This document shows positions 16,617-25,097 of a stretch of 64,000 nt of DNA, piece after piece. Below the pieces are notes generated by a model. It ran no database searches. It saw only the letters and a list, made by a program, of their open reading frames with translations, and was not told the origin of the DNA. Position 1 is the stretch's first letter. Each line of letters begins with the position of its first letter. The position numbers and the translations under genes are program-made. The stretch is from Massilia sp. H6 (GTDB lineage Bacteria; Pseudomonadota; Gammaproteobacteria; Burkholderiales; Burkholderiaceae_D), in assembly GCF_024802625.1 (NCBI RefSeq), contig NZ_CP103371.1:744001-808000 (forward strand), in the 5' to 3' direction.

Positions 16617-16726
16617 AGTTTCCTTCGGAAGGACCAGGCTAGTGTGCCTGCCGATTGTGACAGGCGTTTGACGCAGCCAGCACCTATCGGCGCCTATCAG
16701 TACCCATCAACGCCGATCAGGGTCAA

Positions 16727-16996
16727 TCAGGGGGCGTCGTCCACCGGCCGGTCGTCGGGTTCTTCGTGGGTGGCCGCGAACACTTCGTTTTCAGCGTATT
16801 GCGTGAGCTCGTCGGTACTATCGAGGGCGACTTCGGGCGGATGAAGCATATCGTGCAGCATGTCGCGCAGTGCCGGGGTATCCCAGGCCACGCCTGCGCG
16901 CTCGCAGCGCTGTATGTAGTTGAGCACTTCGCGGTTTTGCGCCGGACTTAGCGGCAGACCGTGCCAGGCGCCGTTGGGAGATAAATCGCTTTTCAT
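16727..16996 (-). CDS. Hypothetical protein (89 aa)
   Basis: Soluble acidic protein with no recognised domain (SPAQNREVLNYIQRCERAG, then an acidic C-terminus). A strong GAGGAG sits 6 bases before the second of two adjacent ATGs, so 16996 is preferred to 16999. Confidence 0.6.
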   Translation of the reverse strand: MKSDLSPNGAWHGLPLSPAQNREVLNYIQRCERAGVAWDTPALRDMLHDMLHPPEVALDSTDELTQYAENEVFAATHEEPDDRPVDDAP

Positions 16997-17238
16997 CATG
17001 AGCTCCTCACGGCCGTCGGCCGCGTCGTTCCACTATACGCCGCACGGGCCGGCACGGCGCACGCCACAGTCAGGCCGGAGCAGGGCAGGTCTGCTGACGA
17101 AATGTTGTAATACGGCTAACGTGCGCTGTGGTGGCGACTGCAGGTCTACACTCTGATCAGCTTGACCGCTACATCATCGGTAGCTCGCCGGTGGGACGTT
17201 CGCGTTCCACCGCGCTTGACGTGTTCCAGGAGAATTTC

Positions 17239-17871
17239 ATGCACAAGAAACACCCTATCGGCACCATGCTTGCCGCCTCGCTCGCCGCAGCGATCCTTGG
17301 CGCCGCGCCTGCCCATGCCGCGCGCGGCCAGGCTGCGCCAGCGACCCAGGACGCCCCTGCAGCGGCCACTGCGCCGGCCACTGCGCCAGCGGCCAAACTG
17401 GCAGACGCGGACCGCGAGGTGCTGGCCGACCTGGCGATGGCCAACATGGCCGAGATCGCTACCGCCAAAATTGCACTCGACAAGAGCACCAACCTTGAGG
17501 TCAAGGGCTACGCCCAGCGCATGCTCGACGACCACACCAAGGCGCAAGCCGAAGTGGAGGCGCTGGCCAAGGCCAAGGGCGTGGAATTGCCAACCGAGCT
17601 CAACATTAAGTACAAGGCCAAGACGGCCATGCTCAAGGCGCTCAAGGGCGAAATCTTCAACCGCACCTATATCAAGCAATCGGGCCGCGCCGATCACAGC
17701 GACACGCACGGCAAGCTCAAGGATGGGCTCGAGGACGCCAAAGACCCCGAGGTCAAGGCGCTGGTCGCGAAAATCCGTCCGATCGTCGAACAGCACCTCA
17801 TCATGGCCGAGGAATTGATCGCCAAGTCAGGACGTACCTCGATGGGGACCGCGGGCGCGCCGACCAAATAG
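17239..17871 (+). CDS. DUF4142 periplasmic protein
   Basis: 210 residues with a signal peptide (cleavage near AHAA), an Ala/Pro-rich linker and a ferritin-like four-helix domain of the DUF4142 type (NMAEIATAKIALDKSTNLEV, KGYAQRMLDDHTKAQAEVEA). The family is stress- or envelope-associated with unknown chemistry. AGGAGA precedes the ATG at 17239; the longer frame from 17128 has no such site. Confidence 0.85.
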   Translation: MHKKHPIGTMLAASLAAAILGAAPAHAARGQAAPATQDAPAAATAPATAPAAKLADADREVLADLAMANMAEIATAKIALDKSTNLEVKGYAQRMLDDHTKAQAEVEALAKAKGVELPTELNIKYKAKTAMLKALKGEIFNRTYIKQSGRADHSDTHGKLKDGLEDAKDPEVKALVAKIRPIVEQHLIMAEELIAKSGRTSMGTAGAPTK

Positions 17872-17911
17872 GCGCAGGTCAGCACCCGCGCCGCTGATTT
17901 ATACTTCGGCA

Positions 17912-18517
17912 ATGACCGCATCCGCTATCTTGCAACGCTGCTCCTGGGCCAACGTGGCCAACCCGCGCTACCTGGCCTACCACGACCACGAATGGGGCGT
18001 GCCCTGCCACGACGAGACCACCCTGTTCGAGATGCTCAACCTCGAAGGCGCGCAGGCCGGGCTGTCGTGGGAGACCATCTTGAACAAGCGCGACAGCTAC
18101 CGCGCCGCCTTCGATGGCTGGGATGCCGAACAGATCGCACGCTATGGCGACGACAAGAAGGCCGAGTTGCTGGCCAACCCCGGCATCGTGCGCAACCGCC
18201 TCAAGGTGGCGGCGGCGATCACCAATGCCAGGGCCTATCTCGCCATGCGCGAGCAAAGCCTGACGCTCGACGCCTACCTGTGGGGCTGGGTCGACGGCCA
18301 GCCGATCGTCAACGACTGGCCCATCGGTGCGCGCCCGGCCACGACCACGCTGTCCGACCGCATCTCGAAAGACCTGGCCAGGCGCGGCTTCAAGTTCGTC
18401 GGCTCGACCATCGTCTATGCTTACCTGCAGGGCATCGGGATCGTGGATGACCACGACCGCGGCTGCTTCCGGCATGCCGGGCGTCGCCACGCCGAGCGTC
18501 GCCACGCCGGGCGCTGA
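17912..18517 (+). CDS. tag: DNA-3-methyladenine glycosylase I
   Basis: Base-excision repair enzyme that removes 3-methyladenine from alkylated DNA. Conserved N-terminus (CSWANVANPRYLAYHDHEWG) with Cys10 and His24, and the C-terminal His/Cys pair in DDHDRGCF that complete the structural zinc site of E. coli Tag. The last 15 or so residues (RHAGRRHAERRHAGR) are extra and are encoded by a 15-bp tandem repeat. The stop lies 1 base before the next ATG, so the two genes are co-translated. Confidence 0.95.
   Translation: MTASAILQRCSWANVANPRYLAYHDHEWGVPCHDETTLFEMLNLEGAQAGLSWETILNKRDSYRAAFDGWDAEQIARYGDDKKAELLANPGIVRNRLKVAAAITNARAYLAMREQSLTLDAYLWGWVDGQPIVNDWPIGARPATTTLSDRISKDLARRGFKFVGSTIVYAYLQGIGIVDDHDRGCFRHAGRRHAERRHAGR
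18473..18517 (+). repeat. Three tandem 15-bp repeats at the 3' end of tag
   Basis: Copies at 18473-18487, 18488-18502 and 18503-18517 share CAYGCCGRGCG. They extend the Tag C-terminus by RHA/RHAGR-type residues. Multiples of 15 bp keep the reading frame, so copy-number change would alter tail length only. Confidence 0.65.
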
Positions 18518-18518
18518 C

Positions 18519-20186
18519 ATGGACCTGCGCGCCCACTGGCGCGGCCGCGAACGCTATACGGTATTCGATACGGCCTACGACGACGCTGCCGTGCGTGCGC
18601 TGCAGGCCGACTGGCGCGCCGACCCGGAGCGTCCTGCGCGGCTGCACATCGTGGCGCTGACATCGACGCTGCAACCGGGTTTCCACCGCATTCCCCAGGA
18701 CGACCCACGCTTGAGCCTGACCCTGCTTGCCATGCCCCTGGAACCGGCGCTGGCGCAGCTGGGCGCGCAGCCCGATGCGGTGTTTGTGGCGAAGGTCGCC
18801 GGCACCGGCTTTGCCCGCCCGCTTGCACGCCTGGTAGCCAGCCAGGCCCGCTTGTACGCCAGCGGGCTGGATCAGGAACAGCGCGCAGCGCTGGCGGCGC
18901 AGGGCTTCGTGTTCAGCGGCGACGGCGAAGCCGTGTTTGCCAGCCGCAAGCCGCGCCTGCCGGTGCCGCCCACGCCCGAGCGGCGCGCGCTGATTGTCGG
19001 CGCGGGCCTTGCCGGTGCGGCCGCCGCTGCCTCGCTGTGCGCGCGCGGCTGGCTCGTCACGCTGGTCGAGCACCATCCGGCGCCCGCCATGGAAGCTTCC
19101 GGCAACCTGGCCGGCATCTTCATGCCGCTGCTCTCGCGCGACGACAACATCCCGACCCGCCTCACGCGCGCGGCCTACCTGTACGCGCTGCGGGCCTGGC
19201 GCCAGCTCGGCGGCATCGGCGGCGCCATCGAAGGCCAGGCCTGCGGCGTGCTGCAACTGGCGCGCGACGCCAACCACGCCGAGGTCGCGCGTGCCATCGA
19301 CCGCGCAGGCAGCTATCCTCCAGAGTTCGCGCGGTGGCTCGAGCGAGAACAGGCCGAAGCGCTGCTCGGCTTGCCCGCACCCGACGGCGCCTGGCTGTTC
19401 GCGCAAGGCGGCTGGGCGCGGCCGGGCAGCGTATGCGAGGCGATGCTGGCTTCGTGCGGCGAGCGCTTGACGCGGCGATTCGGGGTAGGGCCCGTCAGGC
19501 TCGAACGAGCCGGCGAGCAATGGCAGGCGCGCACCGAAGATGGCGCGGTCGTGGCGCAAGCACCTACCGCGGTGCTGGCCAGCGGCGCCGGCGCACGCCA
19601 TTTGGCGCAGTCGGCCGACCTGCCGCTGGCGGCGCTGCGTGGGCAGGTCACCCACTTGCCAAGCGGCGCCGCCCCCAACTTGCCGCTGGTGCTGTGCCGC
19701 GAAGCCTACCTGACCCCGGCGGCGGGCGGCATCGTGTGCGCTGGCGCCACCTATGACCTGGACGACGATCCCAGCCTGCGCGCATCGAGCCAGCAGGAAA
19801 ACATCGCGCGCCTGCGCGCCTTGGTGTCCGACCCGCTGGCAGCCGAAGGCGCGCCCCTGGCCGGCCGGGTGGGCTTTCGGTGCGTGGCGCCGGACCGCTT
19901 GCCGCTGGTGGGCCGCCTGCCGGATGTCGCCGCCGCCGGCGCCACCGAACGCCTGCGCGAGCTTGCACGCCACCCCGGCCTGCATTGCCTGCTCGGCTAT
20001 GCCTCGCGCGGCCTGATCTGGGCGCCGCTGGCCGCCGAATTGCTGGCGGCCCAACTCGAGGGCGAGCCGCTGCCGCTGGAAACGGCGCTGGTCGATGCGC
20101 TCGATCCGGCACGCTTCGTGCTGCGCGCCCGGCGTCCAGGGCGCGCACTGCAAGGCCTGATTGCTAGCATGGATCAGCCATCCTGA
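18519..20186 (+). CDS. mnmC: MnmC-like FAD oxidoreductase with a degenerate methyltransferase domain
   Basis: MnmC makes the mnm5s2U34 modification of tRNA; its FAD domain removes the carboxymethyl group and its MnmD domain methylates. Here residues 155-530 are a full FAD-dependent oxidase domain: GAGLAG (161-166), SGNLAGIFMPLLSRDDN, and the C-terminal DRLPLVGRLPD and GYASRGLIWAPL. The first 145 residues keep the MnmD start (HWRGRERYTVFDT) but the glycine-rich SAM loop is replaced by AYDDAAVRALQADW and the DGFAP catalytic segment is missing. The methyltransferase is probably inactive and only the demodification activity remains. Total 555 residues, against about 660 in E. coli. Confidence 0.8.
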   Translation: MDLRAHWRGRERYTVFDTAYDDAAVRALQADWRADPERPARLHIVALTSTLQPGFHRIPQDDPRLSLTLLAMPLEPALAQLGAQPDAVFVAKVAGTGFARPLARLVASQARLYASGLDQEQRAALAAQGFVFSGDGEAVFASRKPRLPVPPTPERRALIVGAGLAGAAAAASLCARGWLVTLVEHHPAPAMEASGNLAGIFMPLLSRDDNIPTRLTRAAYLYALRAWRQLGGIGGAIEGQACGVLQLARDANHAEVARAIDRAGSYPPEFARWLEREQAEALLGLPAPDGAWLFAQGGWARPGSVCEAMLASCGERLTRRFGVGPVRLERAGEQWQARTEDGAVVAQAPTAVLASGAGARHLAQSADLPLAALRGQVTHLPSGAAPNLPLVLCREAYLTPAAGGIVCAGATYDLDDDPSLRASSQQENIARLRALVSDPLAAEGAPLAGRVGFRCVAPDRLPLVGRLPDVAAAGATERLRELARHPGLHCLLGYASRGLIWAPLAAELLAAQLEGEPLPLETALVDALDPARFVLRARRPGRALQGLIASMDQPS

Positions 20187-20311
20187 CTACATGACCCCGC
20201 CGGTTTCGCGCTGGTGTTCTCGGATGTGGCTTTTTTTCCAGTGTATTTATTGTTTTACCGCAATGTTGTTTGACGCGCGGTATGATTGATCGGCACGAAA
20301 AAACGTCAATC

Positions 20312-21901
20312 ATGCAGATCCGCTCGGAGAAGGTAATGAAGGTGCTCGTTCCGCTTAAAACGCAAATCAATGCACTTGCGATGAAATTGCACGGAGCATT
20401 GCCAGGTGCCATTACGGTCGACCACGCCCACAGCGTGGCCGTCAACGGCACCGCGACTCCGCTGTTAAGAAGCGGAAGCGCGGTATTGAATCTGGATTTT
20501 TCCCTGCCGGATGCCTTCAAACGAACAACCGGCGCGACCTCGACATTCTTTGTACGGGTGGCACAGGATTTCATACGGGTGAGCACCTCGGTCAAGCGTC
20601 CGAACGGCGAGCGCCCCCTGGGTACACCGCTCGACCGTGCCCATCCGGGCTACAAGGAGTTGCTGGCCGGGCGATCCTATGTCGGATATGCCACCTTGTT
20701 CGGCACCCAGTACATGACGCACTACGATCCGATCTTCGATAGCAGTGGCGCCGTGATCGGCGTGCTCTACGTCGGGATCGACGTGACCGAGCACCGGCAG
20801 ATGCCCATCTCGCTCAAGCTGGCCATGGTGGCGGTTCTGGTGGCAGGCACTGCCGGCCTGGCGGGCATCTGGGCCATGACGGCGCATGCGCCTGCAGCCG
20901 GGCTGGCGCGGCTGCGCCTGGAATACCTGCTCGCGATGCTGCCAGCCCTGCTGGTGCTTGGCGTGATCATTGACCAATGCGTGCGCCGCATGGTGACCCG
21001 GCCCTTGATTACGGCGCGCGAGACGGCCCAGAAAATGGCCCAGGGCGACCTGTCGGCCCAGATGCACGTGACGCGCAGCGACGAAATGGGCCAACTCATG
21101 CAAGCCATCAACGGGGTCAGCCAGGGGCTGGCAGATATTGTCGGCAAGGTGCGCAGCGGCTCCGACAGCATTGCGATCGCCACCCGCGAAATCGCCACCG
21201 GCAACGCCGACCTGGCCAGCCGTACCGAAACCCAGGCCGGCGCACTCGAGGAAATCGCCTCGAATATCGAAACGATGGTCACTGCGGTGCGCGCCAATAC
21301 CCAGCGTTCGGCCTATGTGACGACATTGTCGGGCACCGCTTCGGAAGAAGCGGCAGTGGGCGCCAAGGCAGTGACTGAACTGGTCGGCAAGATGACGGCG
21401 ATCCGCGACGCCTCGTCGAAAATCGCCGGCATGATCGGCACCATCGAAGCCATTGCCTTCCAGACCAACTTGCTCGCACTGAACGCGGCAGTCGAAGCGG
21501 CGCGTGCCGGGGAGAACGGACGCGGCTTTGCCGTGGTGGCGTCCGAAGTGCGCGCGCTGGCGCAGCGCAGCGCCACCGCCGCGCGCGATATCGGTGTCGT
21601 CATCAAGGCGTCGGTGGAGCAGGTCGACGGCGGCAGCTTGATGGCCGACCAGGCCGGCGCCACCATGAACAGCCTGATGCAGTCGGTGCAAAGTGTGGCA
21701 GGCATCATGACCGAGATGAGCGGCAACAGCCGTGCGCAGAGCACCAGTATCGAGGAACTCAACCAGTCAATCAGCGATCTCGACGGCATGACCCAGCAGA
21801 ACGCCGCACTGGTCGAAGAGGCCGCTGCCGCGGCCGAGAGCCTGCACCGCCGTGCCGATGAGCTAACGGGAGTCGTGCAAGTATTCAAAATGAGCCGCTG
21901 A
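20312..21901 (+). CDS. Methyl-accepting chemotaxis protein with Cache-type sensor
   Basis: About 529 residues. A Cache_3/Cache_2-like domain ([19 protein letters not shown] through [15 protein letters not shown]) is followed by two membrane segments (about [19 protein letters not shown] and [18 protein letters not shown]), a HAMP and a long signalling coil whose tip is [20 protein letters not shown]. There is no membrane segment before the sensor, unlike ordinary receptors. The in-frame starts are TTG 20270, ATG 20282, 20312 and 20336; 20312 is a compromise and the N-terminus is uncertain. Confidence 0.85.
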   Translation: MQIRSEKVMKVLVPLKTQINALAMKLHGALPGAITVDHAHSVAVNGTATPLLRSGSAVLNLDFSLPDAFKRTTGATSTFFVRVAQDFIRVSTSVKRPNGERPLGTPLDRAHPGYKELLAGRSYVGYATLFGTQYMTHYDPIFDSSGAVIGVLYVGIDVTEHRQMPISLKLAMVAVLVAGTAGLAGIWAMTAHAPAAGLARLRLEYLLAMLPALLVLGVIIDQCVRRMVTRPLITARETAQKMAQGDLSAQMHVTRSDEMGQLMQAINGVSQGLADIVGKVRSGSDSIAIATREIATGNADLASRTETQAGALEEIASNIETMVTAVRANTQRSAYVTTLSGTASEEAAVGAKAVTELVGKMTAIRDASSKIAGMIGTIEAIAFQTNLLALNAAVEAARAGENGRGFAVVASEVRALAQRSATAARDIGVVIKASVEQVDGGSLMADQAGATMNSLMQSVQSVAGIMTEMSGNSRAQSTSIEELNQSISDLDGMTQQNAALVEEAAAAAESLHRRADELTGVVQVFKMSR

Positions 21902-21949
21902 GCATGGCGGCTGCTGCCGGTTCACCCGGCACTCCGGTATCATGCGGGG

Positions 21950-22591
21950 ATGAATCAGATTTCTCCCCCTCCATTTATTATTGGTGTCGCTGGCGGCAGC
22001 GGCAGCGGCAAGTCGACGGTGACCCAGCAAGTGCTGGCTTCGTTCGGTGCCGAGATGGTCTCGGTCGTGATGCAGGACGATTACTACCGCGATCAATCCG
22101 AGCTCTCCCCCGACGTTCGCCGCAAGCAGAACTACGACCATCCGAATGCCTTCGACTGGCCGCTGCTGGTGCAGCACGTGCAGGCCTTGCGCAATGGCGC
22201 GGCGATCGAGATGCCGGAGTACGACTTCACGCTCGACAACCGCTCCAGCAACACCATTGCAGTCAAGCCCGCCCCGGTCATCGTGATCGAAGGCCTGTTC
22301 GCCTTGTACGACGCCGACTTGTGCAACATGATGTCGCTGAAGATCTTCGTCGATACGGCACCCGATGTGCGCTTCATCCGCCGCATGCAAAGAGATATCA
22401 CCGAGCGCGGCCGCTCGCTGGAAAGCATCGTCAGCCAGTACCTCGATACGGTCCGCCCGATGCACAAGCAATTTATCGAGCCGACCAAGCGCAATGCCGA
22501 TGTTATCTTGCCCCACGGCGCGAACGGCCCGGCGGTCGATGTGATTACCACCAAGGTCGCCAGCGTGATTGGCCAGCTGAAACAGACCTGA
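21950..22591 (+). CDS. udk: Uridine kinase
   Basis: Phosphorylates uridine and cytidine to UMP and CMP in nucleoside salvage. The P-loop is GVAGGSGSGKST (residues 12-23), then DDYYRDQSEL and NYDHPNAFDW for nucleoside binding, VIEGLFALYD, and the lid RFIRRMQRDITERGRS. 213 residues is normal for Udk. TATCAT at 21937 upstream may be its -10. Confidence 0.95.
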   Translation: MNQISPPPFIIGVAGGSGSGKSTVTQQVLASFGAEMVSVVMQDDYYRDQSELSPDVRRKQNYDHPNAFDWPLLVQHVQALRNGAAIEMPEYDFTLDNRSSNTIAVKPAPVIVIEGLFALYDADLCNMMSLKIFVDTAPDVRFIRRMQRDITERGRSLESIVSQYLDTVRPMHKQFIEPTKRNADVILPHGANGPAVDVITTKVASVIGQLKQT

Positions 22592-22687
22592 GGTTTCCTG
22601 CGCCCTGCTTGTGCATCGGGCGAGAATTGTCAACTTCATCGCGGTATAATTGACCTACAGTAACTTCTTCGGTCCGCCGGTCCCGCC

Positions 22688-23395
22688 ATGGAAGACACGC
22701 CACAATCGAATCCGCTGTTCCTGTACCTGGCGTCCACTGCGCACGACATGAAGAATTCGATCAGTGTCCTGTCCGGCACGCTCGAGCGCCTGCTCGACGA
22801 CGCCTCGCCCGAGACTGAAGCGGCCTACCCGCAGATGGCGCAGATGCTGTACCAGACGCGTCGCCTGAACGACAGCCTGATGCAGCTGCTGGCGCTGTAC
22901 AAGCGCGTCGGCACGCCGGAATACCCGTTCGACATGCAGCCGATCGAGGCTGGGCAGTTGGTCGAGGCGGTGGTGGCACTGGGGCGGGTGCTGCTGGAGT
23001 CGCGCGGCGTCACCCTCGACCTCGACGTTGAACCCGAGCTGGTCTGGCATGTCGATGAAGACCTGATCGTGGGCGTGGTTTCGCACGCGATCAACAACGC
23101 CGTACACTATACGCGCGACCGCATCCGGCTGACCGCACGCCAGCACGATGGTTGCCTGGAGATCCGGGTCGAAGACAACGGCGCCGGCTACCCGGCCGCG
23201 CTGCTCGAAGCGGGCAACGGTGGCATGAGCGGCACCGCCCAGGGCGTTAATTTCCTGACCAATAGCGCAGGCCTCGGCCTGCATTTTTCGCGCGAAGTCG
23301 CCCGTATGCACCGCCACCGCGAGCGCGCCGGGGCAGTGCGGCTGGAAAACGGCGGCGTGCTCGGTGGCGGCTGTTTCATCCTGACCCTGCCATGA
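22688..23395 (+). CDS. Cytoplasmic histidine kinase
   Basis: Short (235 residues) soluble kinase without sensor domain or membrane segment. His19 in STAHDMKNSISVL is the phospho-acceptor; the ATPase domain has the N-box SHAINNAVHYT, G1 DNGAGYP and G2 SAGLGLHFS. It probably takes its input from a partner. The next gene (response regulator) starts within its last four bases (ATGA), so they are translationally coupled. Confidence 0.9.
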   Translation: MEDTPQSNPLFLYLASTAHDMKNSISVLSGTLERLLDDASPETEAAYPQMAQMLYQTRRLNDSLMQLLALYKRVGTPEYPFDMQPIEAGQLVEAVVALGRVLLESRGVTLDLDVEPELVWHVDEDLIVGVVSHAINNAVHYTRDRIRLTARQHDGCLEIRVEDNGAGYPAALLEAGNGGMSGTAQGVNFLTNSAGLGLHFSREVARMHRHRERAGAVRLENGGVLGGGCFILTLP

Positions 23396-25071
23396 ACGCC
23401 CCCGCCCACGACCAGGTCGACTGGGCCGGCAAGAACTACCTGGTGGTCGACGACTTCATCGGCGTGCGCCAGTTGCTGCGCGAAGCCCTGCGCAGCCTGG
23501 GGGCGCGCAACATCGACCAGGCCTCCAGCGGCGGCGAAGCAATGGGGTTGCTCAACAAGACCCGCTACGACGTGGTGCTGTGCGACTTCAACCTGGGCGA
23601 GGGCAAGAACGGCCAGCAGGTGCTGGAAGAGGCGCGCCTGCGCAACCTGCTGCTGCCCTCGTGCGTGTTCCTGATGGTCTCGGCCGAAAAAAGCGTGGAG
23701 TCGGTGATGGGCGCGGCCGAGCACCAGCCCGACGCCTACCTGGTCAAGCCGATCACCGAGGGCGTGCTGCTGTCGCGCCTGACCCGGGTGTGGCGCAAGA
23801 AGCAGGTGTTCAGCCTGATCGACCAGGCCTATGCCGAGAAAGACTACCTGCGCGCGGCCCGCCTGTGCGACGAGCAGATCGCGGCTAGCCGCGTGCACGA
23901 GATCGACCTGCTGCGCATGAAGGCGCGGCTGATGGAACGCAGCGGCGAACCGGGCAAGGCGCGCGAGACCTATGAGCGCGTGCTGGCCCAGCGCGAATAC
24001 CAGTGGGCGCGTAACGGCCTGGCCAAGATCCGGCTGGCCGACGGCGACTACGAGCAGGCGCGCCAGATGTTCGCTACCGTCATCGCCGAGAACCGCTATT
24101 ACATCGACGCCTACGACCAGCTGGCCCTGAGCTACCAGCGCATGGGCCAGCACGAAGAAGCGCTCGGCATCCTCGAGCGCGCCGCCAGGCTGTCGCCGAA
24201 CTCGGTGCCGCGCCAGCGCAACCTGGGCCGGGCCTGCCTCAAGTTGGGCAATGTGGGCACGGCCGAAAAGGCTTTCCGCAAATGCATCGCCGTCGGCGAA
24301 TACTCGATCCGCAAGACACCGGACGCCTATCTCGGCCTGGCGCGCGTCTGCGGGCTGAAGAACGACCCGAAAGAAGCGCTGCAGCTGTTGACCGCTGTGC
24401 AGCGCGATTTCGGCGCCGACCATCCCGACCTTGAACTGCGCGTCAAGATCACCGAAGGCCTGGTGTATCACGAGAGCGGCGACTACCGCCGTGCGCGCAA
24501 GGCCGGCGACGAACTCGAAGCGCTGCTGCAAGCCAGGCCCGAGCGCCCCGATGTGCCGACCTGCATCGAGATGGCGACGCTGCTGTTCGCAGTCGGCGTC
24601 AAGGAAGCGCCGGTTGAACTGCTGTGCTACATCATCCGCAACAACCACGACAACCAGCTGCTGCAAGACGAGGTGCAGAACATCTTCGAGAAAGCACGCA
24701 TGGGCGACGAGGGCGAGTCCCTGATTCGCGCCGCGCGCAAGGAGGCGGTCGACCTGATGAACCAGGGCGTGCTGCTCTGGAAGACCGGCAAGCTGGCCGA
24801 AGCCGTGGAATGGATGCGCAATGCCAGAACGGCGCTGCCGCACAATGGACGCATCCTGTTCAATTCGGCGCAGATCCTGGTGTCGCACATGCAGCAGCGC
24901 GGTTACAGCGTGGCGCTATCGAGCGAGGCGCATGAGGTGCTGGCGCATGTCGACCGGCTGCAGCCGGGGCAGCAGCGCTTTGCGCAACTGATGGAGCAGC
25001 TGATGGCGTTGCCGCCAAAGGTGGAGCCGCCATCGGCAGACGCAGCGCCTGGCCCGGCTGGCGCTGCCTGA
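23392..25071 (+). CDS. Response regulator with TPR repeats
   Basis: 559 residues. The N-terminal REC domain has acidic residues Asp20-Asp21, phosphorylatable Asp65 (VVLCDFNLGEG) and the conserved KP (VKPITEG). From about residue 140 to 470 it is a series of tetratricopeptide-like helices (for example DAYDQLALSYQRMGQHEEA, RNLGRACLKLGNVGTAEKAF), which suggests protein-protein output rather than DNA binding. It is coupled to the short histidine kinase upstream. The phosphorylation target's downstream partner is unknown. Confidence 0.88.
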   Translation: MNAPAHDQVDWAGKNYLVVDDFIGVRQLLREALRSLGARNIDQASSGGEAMGLLNKTRYDVVLCDFNLGEGKNGQQVLEEARLRNLLLPSCVFLMVSAEKSVESVMGAAEHQPDAYLVKPITEGVLLSRLTRVWRKKQVFSLIDQAYAEKDYLRAARLCDEQIAASRVHEIDLLRMKARLMERSGEPGKARETYERVLAQREYQWARNGLAKIRLADGDYEQARQMFATVIAENRYYIDAYDQLALSYQRMGQHEEALGILERAARLSPNSVPRQRNLGRACLKLGNVGTAEKAFRKCIAVGEYSIRKTPDAYLGLARVCGLKNDPKEALQLLTAVQRDFGADHPDLELRVKITEGLVYHESGDYRRARKAGDELEALLQARPERPDVPTCIEMATLLFAVGVKEAPVELLCYIIRNNHDNQLLQDEVQNIFEKARMGDEGESLIRAARKEAVDLMNQGVLLWKTGKLAEAVEWMRNARTALPHNGRILFNSAQILVSHMQQRGYSVALSSEAHEVLAHVDRLQPGQQRFAQLMEQLMALPPKVEPPSADAAPGPAGAA

Positions 25072-25097
25072 ATGTCCGTGCGCAGGCCGGTAGCCTG

